A program made the position numbers and the translations under genes. A DNA stretch of 64,000 nt, from the NCBI RefSeq assembly GCF_003026475.1, contig NZ_PYMC01000002.1:248001-312000 (forward strand), given 5' to 3'. Under the pieces are notes generated by a model. That model had not been told where the DNA came from and searched no databases. It saw only the letters and a program-made list of their open reading frames with translations. Positions 35,575-43,878 of the stretch are shown here, piece after piece (position 1 is the first letter of the stretch; every line of letters starts with the position of its first letter). Source of the stretch: Photobacterium lipolyticum. Lineage in GTDB: Bacteria > Pseudomonadota > Gammaproteobacteria > Enterobacterales > Vibrionaceae.

Positions 35575-35900
35575 TTTTCAATCCCTTCTAATAGTTAACT
35601 TATTGAAATCCTTCCTAGTTAATTAAATGCCAATACAATTCAACTGCAACCAATCGTAACGGTTTTGTGAGCAACTCGATCCTATTGCTAATATTGCAAC
35701 TTCAGGTATCTATTAAATCTAACGTATAACAAAAAATATAAAATTTCAGGGACAAAAAATCGCTGACATAATATCGGTTTCTTTGCATATGGCGAAGTTC
35801 TTGGGTATTAGAGGATTGGAACCTTGGTTCTCCCAAGGGACAAATGCAAAAAGGCCGGCTTTCTGCATCCCTATCTGTTTCTTTCTCAAGTAACAGATGT

Positions 35901-35930
35901 AAAAAAGCCAGCAATTAAGCTGGCTTTTTT
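35901..35930. terminator. Perfect 12-base terminator-type hairpin
   Basis: AAAAAAGCCAGC (35901-35912) and GCTGGCTTTTTT (35919-35930) form a perfect 12-base stem around AATTAA. The A-run and T-run let it work in both directions. No gene ends next to it now, which suggests that the gene it served was lost or lies in rearranged sequence. Confidence 0.75.
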
Positions 35931-36523
35931 GGATTTGGCGGGCCGAATGGGATGATTATGGGCACTGGGAATATACTGTAAGTTTATAACTTATGCTTAA
36001 AAAACAACATTTAAAGTAATGTTAGTATTGATAATATTAAGTAATAATTACCATAACAACAACTAGAAGCAAGCCCCCCTCAGGCTTAGTCTGAGGGGAT
36101 ATATATTCCCTAAAGAATAGCTAATAGTAAACTTGCCCTCAATTTTACCAGCTCAACCCGTATCTCCATCACATCACTACATACACGGCTAAATAGACTT
36201 TTGTACACCTATGTTAAAAGTCTCGCCTAACAGGAGGGGGGCTAAACCTGAGTGCAACATTATGTGCTATATAAAACAAGAAGTTAGTTGTGCGTAAGAA
36301 ACATTATTTTGAGTTAAGGTGATTGTTTTACAAACGATTCAGTGCGACACAATTTGACTCATAGCACATTAAAGTGAATTTGTTAGTTGTGTGGCTGCTT
36401 ATTGCTTACCTATAAATCCATTAAAAATGGATGACATGGTAATGGTGAATTTCACTAACTTTTTGTTGTGTTTTAAATCAAGCAATTAAATTTTGAGCTG
36501 TTGGGCAAGAACATCTCTAGTTA

Positions 36524-36733
36524 TTGGACAGAAGTGATTTAGCTCTTCCACTCTACATTTGGGCTGTAAAAAAGGGGGCGAGTACTCGCTTTCGGTGTAA
36601 AAAGTGCGGTTTTCTGAAAATATTCGGTGTAAAAAGTGTAGTACGTCAACTAGCCTGCCTACACAGAGGTGTGATGGATAAGTTGACTAAATTAAAATGG
36701 AGCACTTTTGAGGTAAAAAGTGCCTTGAGTTAA
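36524..36733 (+). CDS. Doubtful short ORF built on a direct repeat
   Basis: A 69-codon frame with a CxxC pair (FRCKKCGF) and a basic composition. It includes two copies of a 16-base direct repeat, so the similar segments FRCKKCGF, FGVKSV and FEVKSAL arise from repeated DNA. No ribosome binding site is evident. It may be a decayed remnant rather than a gene. Confidence 0.2.
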   Translation: MDRSDLALPLYIWAVKKGASTRFRCKKCGFLKIFGVKSVVRQLACLHRGVMDKLTKLKWSTFEVKSALS

Positions 36734-37102
36734 AAATCAGACTGTAACGATTCTGGACAAAAACAATTCAGACTCCTCGGATGAAATTCACCCTTCGAAT
36801 AACTTTTTGTATCCCAAAACATTAGAAGCCACCATTGTTAGCAGCGATCGACTTGCGCGGAACTGGACAATAGCTTTCACCCACGATCTGCGACTTATTT
36901 ATGTAAGGCTTATTAGAAAGTATTCGTCCCTCGTTCAACCCTAGCGTTATTCTACCTCTCTATTTGTCAGAAGGGGAAAACTAGCCCAAATATCGGTAGA
37001 CAAAACTAATTGAGTTAAAATGACGACTTTTAGTTAACACAAGTGATACTATATGCTTATGAATCGAAAGGTAAATGTTAGCACTAACAGCTTTAGGTCT
37101 AT

Positions 37103-39217
37103 ATGAAAGAGCAGAATACATCAAAACATACAGTTACTTTTACAGTTACTGATTCAAAGTCTTTGGGCACTATAGACAGCCAATCCCCAGAAGCAATGGA
37201 GATTGGACGAAAGATTCATGAATCTATACAAGGGATTCCTGTAAAAATAGCACATGAAACTCTTGAGGATGCTCAAACCAAGATTGAAACAGGTGAACAT
37301 GCTAAAGCTTTAACTTTGATACTTGAGAATGCTTTCTTCATTTTCAAGTTAAGAGATAAACGAGTCTTAGATATTATTGAGTCAATTGATAGTACTAATT
37401 TGGATGAAGGCACTAGGAAAGAGCATCTACTACTTAGTTTTGGCTATGCATCGCACATTGGTGAATTAAAAGAAGTAATTAAGTATATTGAACTGTTGGA
37501 GGATGAGTTTTCAGATAGCTTAGATGAAAGAGATGTAGATGGCTTTACCTTAGAAAGGGCAAGATTTGCTAAAGAAGAAAGTAAAAGGAACCTAGCAGTA
37601 ATTCATTATCAAGAACTTGCAAGTAAAGAAAATGTTTCTCCGAGGGATACTGCTGTAGCTTATCAAGGGTTAGCAGATCTCTCTAACAATGATGAAGACA
37701 GTGCTCATTATTGCAAGTTAAGTGCAGATAAGTTTCTTGAAGCTGGGCTGAAAAAGGATGCAATTCTTAATTTGCTGCTATTGTCAAAACTCCAAGCTAA
37801 AAAAAAACCAGCTCTTGCACTAGAAACTCTTGAGACTTGTTTGAAATTAGCTAGCTCAGAAAACTTATTTGATCGTCATGAGAAAGCAAACCTCTTGCAG
37901 GATAAAGCTAACTATCTTGATAAGCTTGGTAAGAAAGAGGAAGCACTAGCAACTATTGAAGATACTTTTGAGCTTGATGAGGGTGTATTTGGTGCTGAAG
38001 TAAATCTTCATACATCTTATGTAGTTGCGTCTCAATATGCTACCGTTCTCGGCTTGAAAGAGAAATCTCATAACTTTGAGCAAAAAGCAGCTGCTATAGC
38101 TTCAACAATAGACGATGAGTTATTCATTCTTCAAATAAAAGTGTCAAACTACTACAAAGAGAATGAGCAACTCAGTAAAGCTCTTTTCGATGAGGTATTA
38201 GGGTTTGGTAACCCATCTCTTATTGGTACAGTCTTACTTAAAGAGTCCATCAGTCCTTCAAATACGATAGCTGAAACAATGACACTCTTAGATGATGCTC
38301 TTAAATATCTGGAGAAAAGAGACGATAGAAATATTATTGATTTAATCCATTTCTACTTTGGTTTGATATACCAAAACCAAGGAATGAAAGGTAATGCTGA
38401 GGAGAGCTACCTAAAATCCCTTGACGCCAATCCGTATAACTATGCATCAGCAAATAATCTAGCAGCACTCTACATGAAAGATGAGTCATGGGAGAAAGCT
38501 GGAGAATTCTTTAGTGCAAGGATCAAGCTGTTAGGGGAGTTGCCTAATATGTGCTTTGGATATGGTAAGGCACTTTATAAACAGCATAGATACCATGAAG
38601 CTTTGCAATACTTTAATAAAGCAAACCCTGATATTGAAGGGCTTCAGGAACTTAAGGAAAACTGCTTCAACAATATGCCGAAAGGTTTGATAGCTACCAA
38701 CTTTAAACCCGAATGTGTTTTACAAATTACCAGCGATGACATATTAACTGCTCTAAATGAGTTTTCAGCAACTGTAGCTTCAAAAAATAGGATGTACTTT
38801 TGGCAAGCTGATGGTAAAGGCGGTCATAAATGGAGCAAGAATCCAGAGGAAATTGGAAAGCAACTTCTTATTGCTTCACTGTCAGCGAAGTTTGGTAAAG
38901 ACAGTGTTGAAATTATTCAGGAGCAACGTGCTGGAGCGGGCTTTGTTGACTTATATCTGTTATTCGCTGGAGGTCTAAAGGTAGTTATTGAGCTGAAGAT
39001 GTGTGGCAAGCCTTATTCAAGCTCATATGCTATTTCTGGCGAAGATCAGATTATCCACTATCAGAACAATACAGGCTCGAATTTAGGATATCTAGTAATA
39101 TTTGACGGTAGGAAAAGAGATTTTGGCAAGGGCTTTCAGAAACTACAATCCATTAATAATAAAACCATTTACTCTATTGCTGTTGATGTTCGAAATACTG
39201 TGTTCACTTCCCCCTAA
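37103..39217 (+). CDS. TPR-repeat protein with C-terminal PD-(D/E)XK nuclease domain
   Basis: A 704-residue cytoplasmic protein. Residues about 60-540 are helical tetratricopeptide-type repeats (for example FGLIYQNQGMKGNAEESYLK, NNLAALYMKDESWEKAGEFF, YGKALYKQHRYHEALQYFNK). The last 160 residues look like a restriction-endonuclease fold: GFVDLYLLF with Asp616, then VVIELKM with Glu630 and Lys632, the PD-(D/E)XK spacing D-x13-E-x-K, preceded by Glu residues in DSVEIIQEQR. It stands alone, flanked by non-coding DNA, at the left end of the defence-type island. A single-gene antiphage effector with a repeat-based sensor is a reasonable guess; the exact family is unknown to me. Confidence 0.8.
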   Translation: MKEQNTSKHTVTFTVTDSKSLGTIDSQSPEAMEIGRKIHESIQGIPVKIAHETLEDAQTKIETGEHAKALTLILENAFFIFKLRDKRVLDIIESIDSTNLDEGTRKEHLLLSFGYASHIGELKEVIKYIELLEDEFSDSLDERDVDGFTLERARFAKEESKRNLAVIHYQELASKENVSPRDTAVAYQGLADLSNNDEDSAHYCKLSADKFLEAGLKKDAILNLLLLSKLQAKKKPALALETLETCLKLASSENLFDRHEKANLLQDKANYLDKLGKKEEALATIEDTFELDEGVFGAEVNLHTSYVVASQYATVLGLKEKSHNFEQKAAAIASTIDDELFILQIKVSNYYKENEQLSKALFDEVLGFGNPSLIGTVLLKESISPSNTIAETMTLLDDALKYLEKRDDRNIIDLIHFYFGLIYQNQGMKGNAEESYLKSLDANPYNYASANNLAALYMKDESWEKAGEFFSARIKLLGELPNMCFGYGKALYKQHRYHEALQYFNKANPDIEGLQELKENCFNNMPKGLIATNFKPECVLQITSDDILTALNEFSATVASKNRMYFWQADGKGGHKWSKNPEEIGKQLLIASLSAKFGKDSVEIIQEQRAGAGFVDLYLLFAGGLKVVIELKMCGKPYSSSYAISGEDQIIHYQNNTGSNLGYLVIFDGRKRDFGKGFQKLQSINNKTIYSIAVDVRNTVFTSP

Positions 39218-39639
39218 GACGAAACAGGTTTAAGTAAAAATTCCGGTCATGAGTAATGTAGGTCACATAACGGGGACTCATAGCAGAAGGTGAGCCTTGT
39301 CTATATAACGCACAATAAGAAGCCCCTACAGTTAAGGTGTATTGACTCATAGTCAATCCGACAGATTTGCTGGTGAGTCACAACCAACCCATACACTGTG
39401 GCTTCTTCATATGGTGATGTTACAACTGATTTCTGGACAGAATGTGTTAATGATATTGCTAATTTTGCTACCCATGAATTAGTGTAGGTATAGCTAATAA
39501 ATTATCGACTCACTTGACTTTGTCTCTAGATGGCCATTAAGTCTCCAGCGGTCTATGAGAAGTTTGGAATTTACAACTGATCGATGGTCTACAGGATGCT
39601 GACCGATTCAAACGCCACAATCTGTGGTCGTTTTCTTTC
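39218..39639. other. Spacer with dispersed repeat copy and weak hairpin
   Basis: About 420 bases between convergent genes, with no gene. A TGGACAG-containing segment at 39431-39476 resembles segments at 48418-48460 and 55029-55071 (a diverged repeat, possibly an old coding remnant). CCACA-ATC-TGTGG near 39615-39627, just beyond the 3' end of the minus-strand gene, could be its terminator. Confidence 0.4.
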
Positions 39640-40116
39640 CTACTTTTTCTTCATGCAAAGAGTGTCTGGGGTTGTTAAAGGCAATGGGGTACTTTGCCCA
39701 CAAGGCACAATCTCATAACTTACCGTTTCGTCTTTCGATGTATAATTGTCGTACATCAGAATGAATAAACTAAGAGCTAGCAAGCTTACTGATAGCATCG
39801 CACTTCTTCGTTGGTGCTTATTATACCGCCTTATTGTATTCATCTTTGGCGCACTTATCTTGTGAGGATCTGCTTTAATCTTGTTCTTTCCTCCAGCATT
39901 CACAATCCTCCACTCTTCACTATCCTCAATCGGTATGTAAGTCACCTTCAAGCAAAATACAAAAGCTATCACAGCAAAGGTAATTGCTAACCCATATGTT
40001 ACCAAGACAGCCAGATTTGTTGACTGTAGGATTGGCTCTGATACGAAAGTAAAAATTGCAACAATAGAAATTGTCGAGTACTTCGAAAAATCTATTATTC
40101 GCTCATGTAATAACAT
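39640..40116 (-). CDS. Unknown small membrane protein, partner of the upstream gene
   Basis: A 158-residue protein with two adjacent transmembrane helices near 13-31 and 36-56, a basic cytoplasmic loop (about 60-105, many Lys/Arg) and a third helix near 106-123, followed by a short tail with two Cys. No family was recognised. It follows the 283-residue gene after 34 bases on the same strand, and the pair is separated from neighbours by non-coding DNA. They probably act together. In an island of this kind a membrane effector with a cytoplasmic sensor partner is possible, but nothing in the sequence proves it. Confidence 0.65.
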   Translation of the reverse strand: MLLHERIIDFSKYSTISIVAIFTFVSEPILQSTNLAVLVTYGLAITFAVIAFVFCLKVTYIPIEDSEEWRIVNAGGKNKIKADPHKISAPKMNTIRRYNKHQRRSAMLSVSLLALSLFILMYDNYTSKDETVSYEIVPCGQSTPLPLTTPDTLCMKKK

Positions 40117-40150
40117 GCTTCCTCCGCGCCTTTACATTGAGCGCATTCCC

Positions 40151-41002
40151 TTACTTTTTACTGATTAAGATAGGCTTATAAGCTTTCTTCAACTGCTTGC
40201 GCTTAAGTCTAAAGAGAAGCATTAAACTGCGACTAAGTTCCTTTTCACTTTTTGAGTCATTTAGATCATCACTGGTCTCAGATAGATCCAAAAGATCTTT
40301 AAGCATCGACAGGTCATAGCGCTCATCGCTATTAGAAGAGTTGTTAACGGCGGCAAATCGCAACAACATAATCAAATCGACATTGCTACGGTCATCTGAA
40401 ACCGTATGACGCATCAAAGTATCGTAATATGGCTTACGAACACATTTTTTAATCTTTTTTTGATCTAGAATATCCATGTAAAAAATAGTTCGTGTAGGGC
40501 AATTTCCATGGACACTCTTAGCCTTTAAGTCCACATCAGCATTATCGATTATAAATGAAGCTGCCGCATCAATGGAGTTAATGATGAATGCCCGTGTAAT
40601 CTCACGACCCAAGCGTGAGTTTTTGTTGGCCTCATATACGTTAATCCAAAGATTAACTATCCAATAATGCTTATTGAAAATATCGAAGAGTGCATTGTAG
40701 AACTCTGTCGATACCCTGGACACCTTTTCAAACTCATTCGCTCCAAAAAACGAGTTTGTGTGAGGGTATATGTCTTCTTCATAGATATCCGCACTACCCC
40801 TTATTATTCGGCGCTTAACATAAATCCCATTATCATGGACGCTATCAGACTTAATGGCAGCGATAGCTGCTTCGTTGTAACAAACGTGGAAAAAGTGCTC
40901 AAAAAAATCCACGCCTGTATCTTTAAACCTTATACGTGGGAATAGCCTTTTCTGCATAACTTTAAAGGTTGAGTCATCATGCTTTAAGACGGTAGCAACC
41001 AT
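40151..41002 (-). CDS. Unknown 283-residue cytoplasmic protein
   Basis: An unrecognised soluble protein without signal peptide or transmembrane helices. The N-terminal two thirds is mixed alpha/beta with several aromatic clusters (FEHFFHVCYNEAAIAAI, NKHYWIVNLWINVYEAN), followed by a charged Ser/Asp-rich stretch (LDLSETSDDLNDSKSEKELS) and a strongly basic C-terminus (RLKRKQLKKAYKPILISKK). It is first in a two-gene operon with the membrane protein downstream. The start ATG has AGGATG close in front. No catalytic motif could be assigned. Confidence 0.65.
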   Translation of the reverse strand: MVATVLKHDDSTFKVMQKRLFPRIRFKDTGVDFFEHFFHVCYNEAAIAAIKSDSVHDNGIYVKRRIIRGSADIYEEDIYPHTNSFFGANEFEKVSRVSTEFYNALFDIFNKHYWIVNLWINVYEANKNSRLGREITRAFIINSIDAAASFIIDNADVDLKAKSVHGNCPTRTIFYMDILDQKKIKKCVRKPYYDTLMRHTVSDDRSNVDLIMLLRFAAVNNSSNSDERYDLSMLKDLLDLSETSDDLNDSKSEKELSRSLMLLFRLKRKQLKKAYKPILISKK

Positions 41003-41273
41003 TCATCCTCCGTGTCGGTTTGACTTAATATATATGAATCCATAATACATAGTGGACATTTATCAACCAAAACATCATACGAATCAAGCTGCATTGATCA
41101 CAGTTTTGTATAGATTTCTAAATTGCCAACAACAATACCACAGGCTTAACCAGCGTCTTATTTATCAACAATGGATGTGAACGAAACAGTTAAGCAACTA
41201 AGTTGATAGCAATCACATATGTAAACGAATAACACGTAGTACAATATCCTGATAATTTGTGCGGGATATGCGT

Positions 41274-43487
41274 ATGTTTAAGAACGTAAAATCAATAAAA
41301 AACTTCGGCATTTTCATGGATGCTAAGACTAATGCTGGCCAGCCTTTCTATCAATTCAATCTGTTCTATGGCTTTAACTATTCAGGGAAGACAACATTAT
41401 CACGTATCTTCCGTGCCATGCAGTTAGGTGAAATGCCTGAAGGGTTTGAAACTGGTTCGTTTGAAATTGATCAGCATGAAAGTACTTCAATCAAAAGCAA
41501 CGCGATCCAAAAGGTTGAGAACTTGCGTGTATTCAATTCAGATTACATAGCAAAGAACGTTAACTTTGATGAATCAAGCGTTAACCCTGTTTTGATTGTT
41601 GGTGAACGCAACATCGACTTAGAAAATGAGCTTCAAGAACTTGAAGCAGCTATTCCCGCCAAAGAACAAGAACGCGAAAACAATTCAAAATCAGCGACTG
41701 ATAAAGAAAAAGAAAAGAACAAACGACTTACAGCCGTTGGTCGCAATGTCACTGACTTAAACATTCTTGGCAGATCGACCTTCAATGCAGCAAGTGTAAA
41801 ATCAATACTTAGTGGTGCAACTACTGAACATAAACTGACACCTGAGCAATTAGGTGCGTACACAGATACAGCAAAAGCCACTGCCGTTGCTAGTTCGCCT
41901 AAAGCAATAATTACTGTACCTGATATGACTACTGTCTTCACCGAAATCGAAGACATCTTGCGCACTTCAGTTACACAGACAACCATTGCTGAATTAGATG
42001 CAGACAAGAGGTTAAGGGACTGGATTGAAGACGGTATTGAACGTCACGAAGGTCACACAATTTGTCAGTTCTGTCAAAGCCCTATCAATCCAGAACGGTT
42101 AGAAGAACTAAATACATACTTCTCAAAGGCGTATAAAGATTTAAGTCAGCAAATTGATTCTGCTATTGCGTCGGTAGAAGCAAAATCATTAACTTCCAGC
42201 ATTCCTAAAACTAGTCAGTTGTATCCTGACTTACAGACAGGATTTGATGATCTTAGAAATGAAGTTAAGCCACTGAATGAATCTGTTGAAGCTGTAAAGC
42301 TATCACTAATTGATTTGCTGACGGATAAAAAAGAGCACATGGCAGAAGTTGTCCCCTTCAGTGCTTCAGATTATCCATTGCCATATGCAACAGAGTTACT
42401 TGAGAGATTCAATGCGCCAATCGAAGCGCATAACGAAAGAGCCTCTAATCATTCAAACGAACAGCGACAAGCTATTGAAGCGATCAAGCGTCACTATGTC
42501 TATCAAGAGACGCAGGATTATGACCACCCACAAGCAGCAATAGATATCAAAGCCTTTCAAGATGCAGCTAAAACATTGCAAGATGACATCAATGCTAAGG
42601 ATACACGTATCGCTGTCATCAAAGCTGAACTGAATAACACTAAGCAAGGCGCTCAAAGCCTTAATGACAACCTAAGACAGTACTTCGGCAAGACAGATAT
42701 TGAAATTAAGCCAATTGATGGCACATACAAGTTCATGCGTGAAGAACGAGAAGCCAAGCACTTATCTGATGGTGAACGTACGGCTATTGCCTTTGCGTAC
42801 TTCATAACGCAGCTTGAAGATGAAGCACTGAAAGATGTTAAGCCAATTGTGTATCTGGATGACCCTATCTGTAGCCTTGATTCAAACCACATTTACAACG
42901 TTCTTGGGATCATTAAAAGTAAGCTGAATCATGACCATGTAGAACAGCTTTTCATATCTACGCATAACTTTGAATTCTTCAATCTAGTGAAGATGTGGAT
43001 GTCTTACTATCGTGCAAAAGAAGGCAACCAGAAACGTTCGCAGTACTTCTTGATTAACCGTAAAGGCGATCATTCGCAAATTGACCAGTTGCCTGATTTA
43101 TTGAAGAACCATAGGTCTGAATACGCTTATCTGATCAGTAAAGTCAAAGAAGCTGTCTCCCAACCACAGAACTGTGACGCTATTGCGGTTCAGTCGTATG
43201 TCAGAAAGATAATGGAAGTGTACTTTTCGTTCAGGTTCAACCTGACTGATTTCAGAAAGCAAGGGACAGATCATATCGCCCCTAATTTATTGAAAGGCAT
43301 TGATGACGCAGAAGTGAAGTCAAACGCCCTGTATGAGTACATGAATGAAAAGTGCCATGCGAAATCAATGGAGCTTGGTACACAACTTCCTGAAGCCGTA
43401 CAGCCACAATTAGCGACTATTTGGGGCATAATTAGCACTGCAATTGAAACTAATGACAAGCCACATTACGACGCTTATTTTGCTTAA
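41274..43487 (+). CDS. RloC/PrrC-like AAA ATPase with zinc hook and anticodon-nuclease residues
   Basis: A 737-residue protein of the AAA_13 group. Walker A is GFNYSGKTT (residues 33-41), the ABC signature is HLSDGERTAIAFAYF and Walker B is PIVYLDDPICSLDSNH near residue 540. Coiled-coil arms meet at a CQFC motif (264-267), the CxxC zinc hook that distinguishes RloC from PrrC. The C-terminus has Arg644-x3-Glu648 and His695 in NEKCHAKS, the Arg-Glu-His triad of anticodon nucleases with the PrrC spacing R-x3-E. It would cut a tRNA anticodon loop when phage or DNA damage is sensed. A GTG at 41259 in frame is an alternative start; 41274 has GGGA in front. Confidence 0.85.
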   Translation: MFKNVKSIKNFGIFMDAKTNAGQPFYQFNLFYGFNYSGKTTLSRIFRAMQLGEMPEGFETGSFEIDQHESTSIKSNAIQKVENLRVFNSDYIAKNVNFDESSVNPVLIVGERNIDLENELQELEAAIPAKEQERENNSKSATDKEKEKNKRLTAVGRNVTDLNILGRSTFNAASVKSILSGATTEHKLTPEQLGAYTDTAKATAVASSPKAIITVPDMTTVFTEIEDILRTSVTQTTIAELDADKRLRDWIEDGIERHEGHTICQFCQSPINPERLEELNTYFSKAYKDLSQQIDSAIASVEAKSLTSSIPKTSQLYPDLQTGFDDLRNEVKPLNESVEAVKLSLIDLLTDKKEHMAEVVPFSASDYPLPYATELLERFNAPIEAHNERASNHSNEQRQAIEAIKRHYVYQETQDYDHPQAAIDIKAFQDAAKTLQDDINAKDTRIAVIKAELNNTKQGAQSLNDNLRQYFGKTDIEIKPIDGTYKFMREEREAKHLSDGERTAIAFAYFITQLEDEALKDVKPIVYLDDPICSLDSNHIYNVLGIIKSKLNHDHVEQLFISTHNFEFFNLVKMWMSYYRAKEGNQKRSQYFLINRKGDHSQIDQLPDLLKNHRSEYAYLISKVKEAVSQPQNCDAIAVQSYVRKIMEVYFSFRFNLTDFRKQGTDHIAPNLLKGIDDAEVKSNALYEYMNEKCHAKSMELGTQLPEAVQPQLATIWGIISTAIETNDKPHYDAYFA

Positions 43488-43878
43488 TTCATTAGCCGCT
43501 ATACCGATTTCACCTCTAGTCAGAGAAGAATTCGCTGACTAGAGGGTGGGTGAAATTGAGCTAGGGAACCGCTTCAAGCTCTGATAAATTAGTTTAGAAA
43601 AAGTAGGGGACAGGTCTTACCTTTTGCTTCTCGAATTAGCTGGGAGGTATGGCAAAGCCCAACTTATCACATCACAGGTCGCACACCGAAAGTGTCTAAT
43701 GATTTGATGGCTACTCAGAGAACAAGAAATTTAATATGAATCAATGATAATACTCACGATTGGGTATACAGTAAGCTTTATAGCTGTCTAAGCCCATGAA
43801 GCGTGTCTAAACATAGCTTTAGGTGAGGACTTGGAAAGACATGCCTTTATTATATAACTGATCAGAATAAGAGTAACT
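43488..43878. other. Spacer after the RloC-like gene with an 11-base-arm hairpin
   Basis: About 390 bases without a gene. The first part holds a strong inverted repeat (43507-43556): inner arms CCTCTAGTCAG (43513-43523) and CTGACTAGAGG (43535-43545), extended by outer arms ATTTCACC (43507-43514) and GGTGAAAT (43549-43556). It starts 20 bases after the stop codon and has no T-tract. The rest precedes the ATPase-HNH pair and should contain its promoter. Confidence 0.5.

Larger units (their letters stand above)
35575..37102. other. Gene-poor junction between chromosome and island
   Basis: About 1.5 kb with no convincing gene. It contains several hairpins (35823-35837, 35901-35930, 36076-36099) and a 16-base direct repeat TTCGGTGTAAAAAGTG at 36591-36606 and 36623-36638. 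TGGACAGAA-like strings lie at 36524 and 36753. The base composition changes to clearly AT-rich after about 35,950, so the left boundary of the island probably lies here. No integrase or tRNA gene is seen at the boundary. Confidence 0.5.

Noticed and set aside
35702..35914. A 70-codon frame on the minus strand near the island border
   Set aside because: It spans several hairpins and a terminator, and has no family resemblance.
35936..35953. A string that in reverse complement ends in GGCCCGCCA directly before a strong terminator, like the 3' end of a tRNA (possible attachment site)
   Set aside because: No matching anticodon or D arm follows and the implied acceptor 5' strand (GGGCCGA) is not one I can assign to any tRNA. 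Too short to support.
36180..36420. GTTAGTTGTG repeats suggesting integron attC sites
   Set aside because: The core-site consensus is not fulfilled, no complementary arms are found at suitable distances, and no integron integrase is in the window.
36602..36610. AAGTGCGGT, identical to the core Haemophilus DNA uptake signal
   Set aside because: A single nine-base match in AT-rich repeated DNA; the organism is not a Pasteurellaceae and no further copies were noticed.
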